A stretch of 38,146 nucleotides of DNA from Candidatus Caldarchaeum sp. (lineage in GTDB: Archaea; Thermoproteota; Nitrososphaeria_A; Caldarchaeales; Caldarchaeaceae), in NCBI GenBank assembly GCA_025054515.1, contig JANWZT010000002.1:1-38146 (forward strand), written 5' to 3'. Below are positions 1 to 7,080 of this stretch, one piece after another. The notes beneath the pieces were generated by a model, which did no database searches, was not told the origin of the DNA, and was given only the letters and a program-made list of their open reading frames with translations. Position numbers and translations under genes: made by a program. The number at the start of each line of letters is the position of its first letter. The first letter of the stretch is position 1.

Positions 1-1
1 G

Positions 2-565
2 GAACTCGCCAAAACGGCTCCGAAAGTCAAGGTTGTGACCGCTTCGTGGCAGTCGCACTACGAATGCGTCAAGTCGGGACTGTCGGTCATTTCATTTGAA
101 CAAGCTCCGCATCCGGACATCTACCTCGACAGCTTCGACCAAGCAACATGGGAAGGCCACATGATAAAGGGAGGTGGAGGTGCCATGCTCCGCGAAAAAG
201 TTTTGGCTTCGGCGTCGCGTCGAAAGGTGTTCGTAGGCGAATCCGGCAAGCTCGTCGAAAGACTGTTTAAGCCGGTCCCCGTCGAAATCACGCCTTTCGC
301 ATATCCATATGTAATTGAGAAATTGACTGATTTAGGAGCACAGGTTGTTCTCCGCACATCGACCGCAAAAAACGGGCCCACAATCTCCGATAACTGCAAC
401 TTCATCGCAGACGCAGATTTCGGACCCATCCAAAACCCTGTCTCCCTTGAAAAAAAGCTTAGAAACATTCCAGGGCTCGTGGAAAACGGACTGTTCACAT
501 CATTAGCCGACGAAATAATCATCGTCGACGAAGACGGTAAAATCCATAAAAGAACATACCGCTAA
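2..565 (+). CDS. rpiA: Ribose-5-phosphate isomerase A, 5'-truncated by window edge
   Basis: Interconverts ribose 5-phosphate and ribulose 5-phosphate in the cytoplasm, in the non-oxidative pentose phosphate pathway. The frame is open from base 2, so the gene begins outside the window; a GTG at 35 is internal. The visible 187 residues include the glycine-rich loop IKGGGGAMLREK, which holds the family's catalytic lysine and glutamate, and the C-terminal core ending in NGLFTSLADEIIIVDEDG. The usual DGADEVD motif reads DSFDQAT here: both catalytic-site aspartates are kept, but the glycine, alanine and last aspartate are changed. Family members are about 220-230 residues, so roughly 40 residues are missing. 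Identification is firm; the motif change is a mild divergence. Confidence 0.93.
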   Translation, partial: ELAKTAPKVKVVTASWQSHYECVKSGLSVISFEQAPHPDIYLDSFDQATWEGHMIKGGGGAMLREKVLASASRRKVFVGESGKLVERLFKPVPVEITPFAYPYVIEKLTDLGAQVVLRTSTAKNGPTISDNCNFIADADFGPIQNPVSLEKKLRNIPGLVENGLFTSLADEIIIVDEDGKIHKRTYR

Positions 566-598
566 ACCTAATAACCCCCAAAAAAGTGGATAGCTGCC

Positions 599-1177
599 AT
601 GGCAGAAATAAGTCAAGCCAGGTTAATTGGCGGAATCGGATCAATTCTTCTCCTTCTCGGCATCGTTCCCAGCGTAGGACCGGTTCTCGGCATCGTCGGT
701 CTAATCCTCTTGTTGCTTGCTCTACGGTATGTTTCGACAGCTGTGCAGCAGCCACCGATTTTCCAAAACGCCCTCTACGCCGTCATCATCGGTATAATCG
801 GGACTGTCGTAGCTCTTGCTCTTGGGGGCGCGACGTTGTTCGGTGCTCTCGGGGGCGGGTTTATGGGCCCGGTGGGAGATGAGTTTGCGCCAGATTTGTT
901 TGCCCTGTTTGCGGGAATATTGGTGGCCGTTTTGGTCGCTTGGATTTTCGGGGTTGCATCAAGCTTCTTCCTAAGGAGGGCATTCAACTTGACCGGCGAC
1001 GCCCTTGGAATCAAACTCTTCAAAACGGCGGGACTTCTCGTCTTCCTTGGTGCGATACTCACCATCATCCTCGTTGGAGCCATCATAACACTCGTAGCCT
1101 ACGTCCTTCTCGCAGTAGCGTTCTTCCAAATACCTGCAGAGGGAAGACAGCCCCCGCCTCCTCCACCTCCACCCTAA
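599..1177 (+). CDS. DUF996-type multi-pass membrane protein with polyproline tail
   Basis: A 192-residue membrane protein of unknown function. The opening (ISQARLIGGIGSILLLLG, then an IVGLILLLLALRYVS helix) is typical of the archaeal DUF996 family. About five to six hydrophobic segments are visible: roughly residues 10-45 as a hairpin, 58-80, 98-125 and 140-178. Glycine-rich loops follow the second and third segments. The protein ends in eight consecutive prolines, probably a short soluble tail. ATG at 599 is the only reasonable start. Its 3' end overlaps the 3' end of the convergent TrmB-like gene by four bases. The function of DUF996 is not known and the context gives none. Confidence 0.75.
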   Translation: MAEISQARLIGGIGSILLLLGIVPSVGPVLGIVGLILLLLALRYVSTAVQQPPIFQNALYAVIIGIIGTVVALALGGATLFGALGGGFMGPVGDEFAPDLFALFAGILVAVLVAWIFGVASSFFLRRAFNLTGDALGIKLFKTAGLLVFLGAILTIILVGAIITLVAYVLLAVAFFQIPAEGRQPPPPPPPP

Positions 1178-1938
1178 GACCCCACCAACTCTAGTAAAGA
1201 CCTCATAAGCGAAGACGAAAACCCCACGTCCTTCACCCATACAACGACCGGCTCGTCGTCGAGCGGCAGCCCAATCAGAGCCTCCCCACCCTTCGTCACC
1301 AAAACATCCAACAACACGGCGTTGCTGTAGAAAACCTCCGCTCCGATTTTCTTAAAAAACGAGCTATCGTCTTCGCTGACTTCAACCGAAGGATGAAGGA
1401 TAAAAACTATTTTCTTCCCCACAAGCCCCTCCACCAACTTTTTGAACTGTTCCTTCAGCTTCGCAGCCTTCCTCACCGCGAAAACAAATTCATCAGAACT
1501 ATTCGTCATCTCGAGAAGCTTTACGGCGACGGGCGACAACCCACGTAGGATAGATGCGTCGGCTTCCTCCGACACTCGGGCCTTGACCCTGTTGAGTAGC
1601 GAAAGAACATGTTTGAGGTTTTTCGTCTTCTCTTCGAAAGCCGCTTCGATTCTTTCCCTCTCCTGTCTTACAAAATTCGCTAACGCATGCGACGGGTCGA
1701 GAGCCACATAACCATTTCCAGATTTCTGGATAAACCCCAACTCACAGAGGCTTTCCAACACGTCATAAACTCTCGTAACAGGCACTCCCGATCTCCGCGC
1801 AATTTCCTTCGGCTTGGCAGCTCCCTTCAACACAGAAACATAGGCCTTAGCCTGATACCTGTTGAGCCCGAAATTTTCCCGAAGAGCTTTGACAACCGCA
1901 TTTGCCCCGGCTTCCACAATATTTGAGCAGTTAGGCAT
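1174..1938 (-). CDS. TrmB-family transcriptional regulator
   Basis: A 254-residue DNA-binding regulator. Residues about 15-80 form a winged helix-turn-helix of TrmB type: LNRYQAKAYVSVLKG, then a recognition region IARRSGVPVTRVYDVLESL and wing ending at GFIQKSGNGYVAL. A charged coiled coil (about 88-120, RQERERIEAAFEEKTKN) follows, then a C-terminal alpha/beta sensor domain of about 125 residues. In TrmB relatives that domain binds sugars or other effectors; the ligand here cannot be predicted. It is transcribed away from the UbiE-like methyltransferase gene, and the TATA box assigned to that gene sits immediately upstream of this ATG. Control of itself and of the neighbour is therefore plausible, but is inferred from position only. 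Confidence 0.85.
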   Translation of the reverse strand: MPNCSNIVEAGANAVVKALRENFGLNRYQAKAYVSVLKGAAKPKEIARRSGVPVTRVYDVLESLCELGFIQKSGNGYVALDPSHALANFVRQERERIEAAFEEKTKNLKHVLSLLNRVKARVSEEADASILRGLSPVAVKLLEMTNSSDEFVFAVRKAAKLKEQFKKLVEGLVGKKIVFILHPSVEVSEDDSSFFKKIGAEVFYSNAVLLDVLVTKGGEALIGLPLDDEPVVVWVKDVGFSSSLMRSLLELVGS

Positions 1939-1939
1939 C

Positions 1940-1948
1940 GTTTAAATC
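1940..1948 (+). promoter_or_regulatory. TATA-like box for the methyltransferase gene
   Basis: The AT-rich core GTTTAAATC lies about 30 bases upstream of the ATG at 1975, as expected for an archaeal promoter with a very short leader. It directly abuts the start codon of the divergent TrmB-like gene (1938), so the 36-base intergenic space must serve both genes. Confidence 0.45.
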
Positions 1949-1974
1949 ATCGGTGCTTTATCGTCTTCCAGCCG

Positions 1975-2679
1975 ATGCGTGTTCGACGCTATGGCTTGGG
2001 GAAAGAATGGGGCAAGGTCGTAGCCGCCTTGCAGAACCTCGTTCAAGTCTATGACAGACTCAATCAGACCATTTCCTTCAATTCAGACCTAAAACTTCGG
2101 GCCGAATGCATCGACGGTAAAATAGAAAGCGGTCACAGGGTTTTGGACGCTGGATGTGGTAACGGAGTTTTTTCTCGTATTTTGTTTCAAAAACAGCCCG
2201 CGGTCGGCGAGGTTGTTCTTCTCGACGCCCTCGCCCCTATGCTAAGGCAGGCTGTCGCCAACATACCCGTCGCCAGGACGCACGCAGTTTTGGCGGTTTT
2301 CGAATACATGCCCTTCCGGGACAAGGCCTTCGATTCCGTGCTGATGGGGTTTTCTTTGCGGGATGCGATAGACATGGAGACTGCCATGTCTGAAGTGAAG
2401 AGGGTGACCAAAGAACGCGGCCGGCTTCTTATCGTCGACCTCGGTAAGCCAGCCAATTTTTTCAAAACATTTTTGATAAGTTTTTACTGGTTTGTTTTAG
2501 CCCCGTTTTTCGCCGTCCTTAGACTTGGAAAAGTGGGTTTGAATGTATCAGCAATACACACGACATACAAACGCCTACCGACAAACGGAGATTTGAAAAG
2601 ACTCGCCAACAAGTTTTTTCACCTTGTAGAGGTCCGAGAGAAAATGATGGGCGCGGCCATCATCATGTACGCCGAATAA
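1975..2679 (+). CDS. UbiE/COQ5-like SAM-dependent methyltransferase
   Basis: A 234-residue class I methyltransferase. The SAM-binding motif I is VLDAGCGNG (residues 56-64). An N-terminal stretch YDRLNQTISFNSDLKLR resembles the UbiE opening YD..N..MSFG, and GFSLRDAIDMETAMSEVKRV followed by GRLLIVDLGKP matches the UbiE core. UbiE/MenG enzymes methylate the ring of ubiquinone or menaquinone precursors at the membrane. It precedes the V4R and UbiA genes on the same strand, so a role in a prenylated quinone or related lipid is a reasonable inference. Related methyltransferases act on other lipids or tetrapyrroles, so the substrate is open. Confidence 0.8.
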   Translation: MRVRRYGLGKEWGKVVAALQNLVQVYDRLNQTISFNSDLKLRAECIDGKIESGHRVLDAGCGNGVFSRILFQKQPAVGEVVLLDALAPMLRQAVANIPVARTHAVLAVFEYMPFRDKAFDSVLMGFSLRDAIDMETAMSEVKRVTKERGRLLIVDLGKPANFFKTFLISFYWFVLAPFFAVLRLGKVGLNVSAIHTTYKRLPTNGDLKRLANKFFHLVEVREKMMGAAIIMYAE

Positions 2680-2699
2680 ACAGCTTGAATTTCCTGCAA

Positions 2700-2709
2700 A
2701 AGATTTTTA
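2700..2709 (+). promoter_or_regulatory. TATA-like box for the V4R gene
   Basis: The sequence AAGATTTTTAACC lies about 32 bases upstream of the ATG at 2737, within the 57-base gap after the methyltransferase gene. It suggests the V4R gene has its own promoter in addition to any read-through. Confidence 0.4.
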
Positions 2710-2736
2710 ACCCTCAAGGCACAACTAACAGCGTTA

Positions 2737-4200
2737 ATGGAAACGACCGACGTCGACAAACCACTTTTTTTAACCGGCCACTCCGTATTCGACCAGATTT
2801 TCTACCTCAGACGCGGTATGACCGTTCTTCTTTCTGACGAAACTTTCAGCGAAGGCCGTTCCTTTCTCCGCGTGCTTCTGAAAAACCATCGTTCATCAAT
2901 GTATGAACTTGTTTCAGCACGGTTCCATCTTGCGGAGTCAAACCAGTTTTCTGTACCCGTTGAATCGCTACAAGACCTTTCCATATACGTCAACCAAAAA
3001 AGGAGAACAGAAAAAGGAAAAATCTTTGTACATCTCTATCTGCCCGAACTGCTGATCCGCCACAGTCCCGAAGAAGTTCTTAAAGTCATGGAGCTATGGC
3101 AGAAGGACGTCCTCAACGCGGGAAACATCGAGTTCTACCTCCTTCCACGCAACACCTTCGCCGATTTTGAAAGAAAAGCACGGGCAATAGTCGACGCCGT
3201 TATCGACATTCAGGTTGTGAAACAGGAAACCCGGTTTCTTTACTACTTTACTCCGATGAGGTCTTGTTCCCCGAGACATCATCTCAAAGGTGTCCAGTTT
3301 GAAATTTCAGATTCTAAGCTGCTTATCGAATGGGAAGGCGTTCTCGTCGATTCGCTTCCCTCCAAGATCGTTACCGCGAGCGACATCAGGAAGAAAATCG
3401 AGACAAAAGAGAAGGAAATGGTTTTGAAAGTCAACAACATCGAACCCGACGTCCTGACGGTTAACGACTACGTTATACTCACCAGCTTGGATGGCATGCC
3501 GTTGTGGACGGTCAAGATGTTGTACCCCGATAGATGGCCTGAGGTGGAGGAGAAGATTATACAATGGGCTGTGAGCGGAGTTCTGGGCTTTGACGAAGCT
3601 AAGTCCGAGAAAGTATACGAAAGCCGAAAAGGCCTGAAGTTGAGGAATCGACTTCTTCTCAGCGTTCCTACACAAATTGCGTTGTATTTGGTTTCTTTGT
3701 CAAAGGGTTTCTTGGGAAAACGTGTGAGAACAGTACCCTTAGACGCCCACCTGGCTGTGCTCGAAGCCATGAAAAACATCGTCGACTTGGCTTCCGCCAA
3801 AAACCCGGAAGTGAAAAGGGAGGCGAAGCTGGCGACGAGATATTTTGGCGAATTGTCTGCGAGGAAGACTGCCCTCGAATATGTCATCAGGCTCGAGGGA
3901 ACCCCCTATACAAACTTCCGACTCGAGTATGCTCCGAAGCTGGTGGCCATCAGTTTGAAAGCGGGCTGGGGGCTGGACGTCAATTTTATCTCCGAAGAGA
4001 AAGATAGCTGGCTTTTCGAGATCAAAAAATGTCATCTCTGTGAAGATGCGCATAGCAATGAGCCGTTTTGCGATAAGTTTGTGTCGAGCGTTGTTTCGGG
4101 TGTTTTGGGTGTCTGTTTGAAAAGACAGGTCGAATGTCATGAGATAACATGCAGGGCCATGGGGTCTGATAAATGTACTTTTAGGGCGTCTCTGGTCTGA
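2737..4200 (+). CDS. V4R-domain protein with degenerate RecA/KaiC-like N-terminal domain
   Basis: A 487-residue soluble protein. The first 200 residues follow the KaiC/RAD55 fold order (TGHSVFDQIFYLRRGMTVLL, later a helix-strand region and an ending GVQFEISDSKLLIEWEG). The Walker A position reads SDETFSEGRSF, so ATP binding is probably lost. The middle (about 205-350) is unassigned. The C-terminus is a V4R (4-vinyl reductase) domain with C432, C435, C445, C460, C467, C472 and C480, in the family pattern C.C....P.C, then E.TCRA.G...C.F. V4R domains bind small hydrophobic or aromatic ligands and occur in BchJ and in sensor proteins. It is followed 18 bases later by the UbiA gene, likely in one transcript. 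Its role is unknown; a ligand sensor or carrier is inferred. Confidence 0.72.
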   Translation: METTDVDKPLFLTGHSVFDQIFYLRRGMTVLLSDETFSEGRSFLRVLLKNHRSSMYELVSARFHLAESNQFSVPVESLQDLSIYVNQKRRTEKGKIFVHLYLPELLIRHSPEEVLKVMELWQKDVLNAGNIEFYLLPRNTFADFERKARAIVDAVIDIQVVKQETRFLYYFTPMRSCSPRHHLKGVQFEISDSKLLIEWEGVLVDSLPSKIVTASDIRKKIETKEKEMVLKVNNIEPDVLTVNDYVILTSLDGMPLWTVKMLYPDRWPEVEEKIIQWAVSGVLGFDEAKSEKVYESRKGLKLRNRLLLSVPTQIALYLVSLSKGFLGKRVRTVPLDAHLAVLEAMKNIVDLASAKNPEVKREAKLATRYFGELSARKTALEYVIRLEGTPYTNFRLEYAPKLVAISLKAGWGLDVNFISEEKDSWLFEIKKCHLCEDAHSNEPFCDKFVSSVVSGVLGVCLKRQVECHEITCRAMGSDKCTFRASLV

Positions 4201-4218
4201 AGCTGGTGATGTAAGGTT

Positions 4219-5070
4219 TTGAAGCTGTCGAGATGGGAGAAGATAAAGGGGATCGCGGCTCTTCCGAAATCCTATTTCTCTCTCTTTACATCGCCTTTGA
4301 TCGCTTCATCGACGATTTATGTAGTGACGGGCGGCGTCGTTGAAACAACCTTTTTACTCGGTATGTTTTTCTTTCTTTCAACGGCTTTTCTAAACTCCTT
4401 CAACAACATAATGGATACTAGGTCCGATCGCCTTACGAAGCAAAATTTCCCCCTTCCGAACGGTTTGGTAACTGTTAAACAGGCCGCGTTATTTTCGGCG
4501 GGCTTGTTTTCCGCGGCCTTTTTCGTCGCTACCGCCGGTTCGACACGATTCGCAACAACCAGCTACATTTTACTTTTCAATCTTTTGTTAGCGTTTCTAT
4601 ATTCAGCGCCGGTGATCAGGCTGAAACGCTATCCCATCGTCAAGGCCACGGTATTGATAGCACACACCGTTTTTCTACCCATGGCTGCGGCTGCGACGGC
4701 CGTCAACCGAGACATAACGTCGCACCTGCCTGTCGCGGCTCCCGTTTACCTGATGGGCCTCGCCATCCACACCATCCAAGACATCGGAGACGTCGCGGGC
4801 GATAGGCTGGTCGGCGACAAAACTTTTCCTATCCTTTTGGGAGTTAGGCGTTCGCTGGTCATCGTCTTGGCCCTGCTTCTCGGTGCAGGTGTTTCCGCTT
4901 GGTTTGTATCAGATAGTTTGCGATTTCCCGTCATGTTTGGTTTAGTCTCGATGGGTCTACTCGTATCCACGCTGTTCCTTCACCCCGGTCGGTGGAAGCA
5001 GGTGTTCTGGGGATGTTCGTTTTTGTCTTTTTTTGTCTTAATGCTGTTATTGGTCGAAACCTTTAGATGA
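4219..5070 (+). CDS. UbiA-family prenyltransferase
   Basis: An integral membrane enzyme of 283 residues expected to attach a prenyl chain to an aromatic, glycerol-lipid or tetrapyrrole acceptor. The first Mg-diphosphate motif is N62-N-I-M-D66-T-R-S-D70. The second is D188-I-G-D191-V-A-G-D195, followed by LVGDKTFPILLG. About eight to nine transmembrane helices are visible. The usual RPLPxG after motif 1 reads FPLPNG, so the conserved arginine is missing. The start is TTG at 4219, since nothing better exists after the in-frame stop upstream. It follows the V4R gene closely and its 3' end overlaps the convergent gene by eight bases. Alternatives are quinone prenyltransferase, digeranylgeranylglyceryl phosphate synthase or a chlorophyll-synthase relative; sequence alone does not decide. 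Confidence 0.85.
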   Translation: MKLSRWEKIKGIAALPKSYFSLFTSPLIASSTIYVVTGGVVETTFLLGMFFFLSTAFLNSFNNIMDTRSDRLTKQNFPLPNGLVTVKQAALFSAGLFSAAFFVATAGSTRFATTSYILLFNLLLAFLYSAPVIRLKRYPIVKATVLIAHTVFLPMAAAATAVNRDITSHLPVAAPVYLMGLAIHTIQDIGDVAGDRLVGDKTFPILLGVRRSLVIVLALLLGAGVSAWFVSDSLRFPVMFGLVSMGLLVSTLFLHPGRWKQVFWGCSFLSFFVLMLLLVETFR

Positions 5071-6223
5071 GTTGCGAATAACGCATTAACTCCTTTGGGA
5101 CACGAGCCACGAGGAAGTCGAGGAAATGACTGGGGTTCTTTGATTTGAAGAACCACTTTCGAACCGTGAAGATCCGGAAGACGTTCATCGATGCGAGCAA
5201 GCTTTCTTGATTAAACGCTATGTATTTCGACGCTTGACGCAGATATTCAACTCCGAGAAGGTAGTGAAGGTCTCCAAGACGTATAGTATATCTTTTGAGG
5301 AGGTCGTTCGTCAGCGATTCTTCGGGGTTCGCGATGATCCCCAAATCTTTCCCGAGGTAGACGACGCTGTTCCAGATGCCGAGTTTCAGGTCTACTTCAA
5401 GGTCTGCGACGTCGTCGTAGTAGTTGGAGGATTTGAAGACGTAGTCGAAGCCTTTCCTGATGTATTCGAACCCTTTGTAATCGAGTTCGGTTTTTTCGCT
5501 GATGTGCTCGAGCATGCAGAGGTCAAGCCCGACCCAGACTCTTCCGACGCCTTTCTCGTTCATGTTCTTCAGGTAGTCGTGAATCGTCAGTTTATGCCTA
5601 ACCGCTTCATTCTGCTGTCGAAAAGTCGCGTTCTGTCCCGAAATATACAGTTCGAAGTCTTTGAAGAATGAATTGCGCATGACCGATGCTGTGTTGGTTT
5701 TTTTGTTAAGCCATTTGTTAACGAGTGCTGCAAGGGCTATGCAGGAATTTTCTGCTCTTCCTATGAAGTCGGTTTCTTCCGCTATGATGTATTGTCCGCG
5801 TGTTACCGCGTGCAGCTGTCGCTGAAGGGATGCTTCAGCCTGCTCTGTGGTGTGAAACGTGTCGTTGATGTTGTCGAGAACTTTGATGCTAAGTATCAGC
5901 GCCATCTTCGCTAAAACAGTTGAAAATATTTCGCTTCGAGATGCTTTCCTTTCCAGTAGCGGGTACGCCGAAATCGTCGCCATGTAGGCCGAATATGGAA
6001 GATATTTCTTTTTCATGACGCCAGCTGTCAGCATTTCGTCGTAGCTTGCTACGTGTTTGTTTTGGAGCATGGTGTGCATGCTCTTCTCGAAATAGGTCGA
6101 TGCCTCCCGGATTATCGAAAGCATATTTCTAAGGTTGGTTTTGTTGCCGGCGATGTACCGTAGCATGGCGAGTCCAGCTGATTTGGTAAAATAGTCTAAC
6201 CCCTCCCCCCTACTTTGGCTCAC
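5063..6223 (-). CDS. Unrecognised all-helical protein, possible class I isoprenoid-synthase fold
   Basis: A 386-residue protein I cannot place in a named family. It is predicted to be almost all helix with no clear membrane segment. Two aspartate-rich motifs stand out: D117-N-I-N-D121 and D270-D-V-A-D274, with E276 and D278 after the second. Two DDxxD-type motifs about 150 residues apart are what trans-isoprenyl diphosphate synthases and class I terpene synthases use to hold Mg and diphosphate. The sequence after motif 2 (LKLGIWNSVVYLG) also resembles that context. The neighbouring UbiA gene ends tail-to-tail with it, which supports an isoprenoid theme. The GTG start at 6223 is uncertain; an ATG at residue 20 is an alternative. 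The fold assignment is a hypothesis. Confidence 0.5.
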   Translation of the reverse strand: MSQSRGEGLDYFTKSAGLAMLRYIAGNKTNLRNMLSIIREASTYFEKSMHTMLQNKHVASYDEMLTAGVMKKKYLPYSAYMATISAYPLLERKASRSEIFSTVLAKMALILSIKVLDNINDTFHTTEQAEASLQRQLHAVTRGQYIIAEETDFIGRAENSCIALAALVNKWLNKKTNTASVMRNSFFKDFELYISGQNATFRQQNEAVRHKLTIHDYLKNMNEKGVGRVWVGLDLCMLEHISEKTELDYKGFEYIRKGFDYVFKSSNYYDDVADLEVDLKLGIWNSVVYLGKDLGIIANPEESLTNDLLKRYTIRLGDLHYLLGVEYLRQASKYIAFNQESLLASMNVFRIFTVRKWFFKSKNPSHFLDFLVARVPKELMRYSQLI

Positions 6224-6255
6224 GGAAGGAGGAGTTCGTCATCTCAATTAAGGAT

Positions 6256-7008
6256 TCATAAAACTTTCTCGGTTGGGAAGACTTCCAGCCCTCCCCGCGT
6301 AAACCGGTATGGATGCGGTTCGACGTTGTGGTTAACCCCTCTCATCTTCTCCACTTGGATGGACCTGACGATGGCTGAATTTTTGCCCTGTTTCCTCAAT
6401 ATGATCACGCCGTCTGCGAGGAATTCTTCAAACTGGTAGGGCCTGTCCATCCCGCTGAAGCGTAGCTCGGTTAGAAGGATGGTCGTGCAATTGAGTGGTG
6501 TGATTCCTTCCAAAAGTTCCATGAAAGCGGCTCTTCTTTCGGCGCCCCTCGGATACTGGATGAAGAAGGAAGTCAGAGAGTCTATGACGAGCCGTTTCGC
6601 GTTTATGTTGCGGACGTGGTTCGTGACCGCGGCGATGAGGGCCGCAAGTGAAAAATCTTTTTTACCGATCGATATGCCGCCGAGCTTAACCTCTCCGGGT
6701 ATCGTTCGGATTGGCGATGCATCAACTATCGATATGTTGCCTTTCTGGAGAAACTCGGTCAAATCTATTCCGAGGTTGAGGACGTTTCGCAACACGCTTT
6801 CCGGCCTTTCATCTAAGGTAACGTAGACTCCGTTTTCTCCGTTGAGACATCCGTAATAGAGAAACTGAAGGCCGAAAGTTGTCTTTCCCGACCCGGGCGA
6901 GCCCATCACGACGATGTTGAAGCCTGAGGGAAAACCTTTGTTCTCCAATAGAGCGTCCAACCCCATAATCCCCGTGGCGACAAACTGTAGCTTATCCGTC
7001 CTGTTCAC
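6256..7008 (-). CDS. KaiC/RAD55-like RecA-superfamily ATPase
   Basis: A 250-residue single-domain ATPase. Walker A is GSPGSGKT (residues 36-43), the strand VYVTLDERPE (61-70) carries the KaiC-type acidic residues, Walker B is RLVIDS (139-144), and KMRGVNH follows near 221. The opening VATGIMGLDALL is characteristic. Archaea encode many such KaiC-like proteins, most with unknown partners; some act in signalling or motility. It starts with GTG at 7008, about 26 bases after a TATA box, so the mRNA is probably leaderless. It lies 32 bases upstream of the helical protein gene on the same strand, likely co-transcribed. The decayed KaiC-like domain fused to V4R nearby is a possible partner, by inference. 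Confidence 0.86.
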   Translation of the reverse strand: MNRTDKLQFVATGIMGLDALLENKGFPSGFNIVVMGSPGSGKTTFGLQFLYYGCLNGENGVYVTLDERPESVLRNVLNLGIDLTEFLQKGNISIVDASPIRTIPGEVKLGGISIGKKDFSLAALIAAVTNHVRNINAKRLVIDSLTSFFIQYPRGAERRAAFMELLEGITPLNCTTILLTELRFSGMDRPYQFEEFLADGVIILRKQGKNSAIVRSIQVEKMRGVNHNVEPHPYRFTRGGLEVFPTEKVL

Positions 7009-7028
7009 GTCATGTAGGGGATATGAGA

Positions 7029-7040
7029 GGAATATAAATT
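7029..7040. promoter_or_regulatory. Bidirectional TATA region between KaiC-like and presenilin-like genes
   Basis: The segment GGAATATAAATTTGG reads as a TATA box on both strands. On the minus strand it is about 26 bases from the GTG at 7008. On the plus strand it is about 44 bases from the TTG at 7081. The two divergent genes may therefore share one promoter core. Confidence 0.5.
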
Positions 7041-7080
7041 TGGCAAACCTTTAATCTCAACAAAGCCGTCTAATGCTGGG

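Noticed and set aside
2737..5070. A bacteriochlorophyll synthesis cluster
   Set aside because: V4R and UbiA-type proteins occur in such clusters, but no magnesium chelatase, BchLNB-like or other diagnostic gene is present. The UbiA motif also differs.
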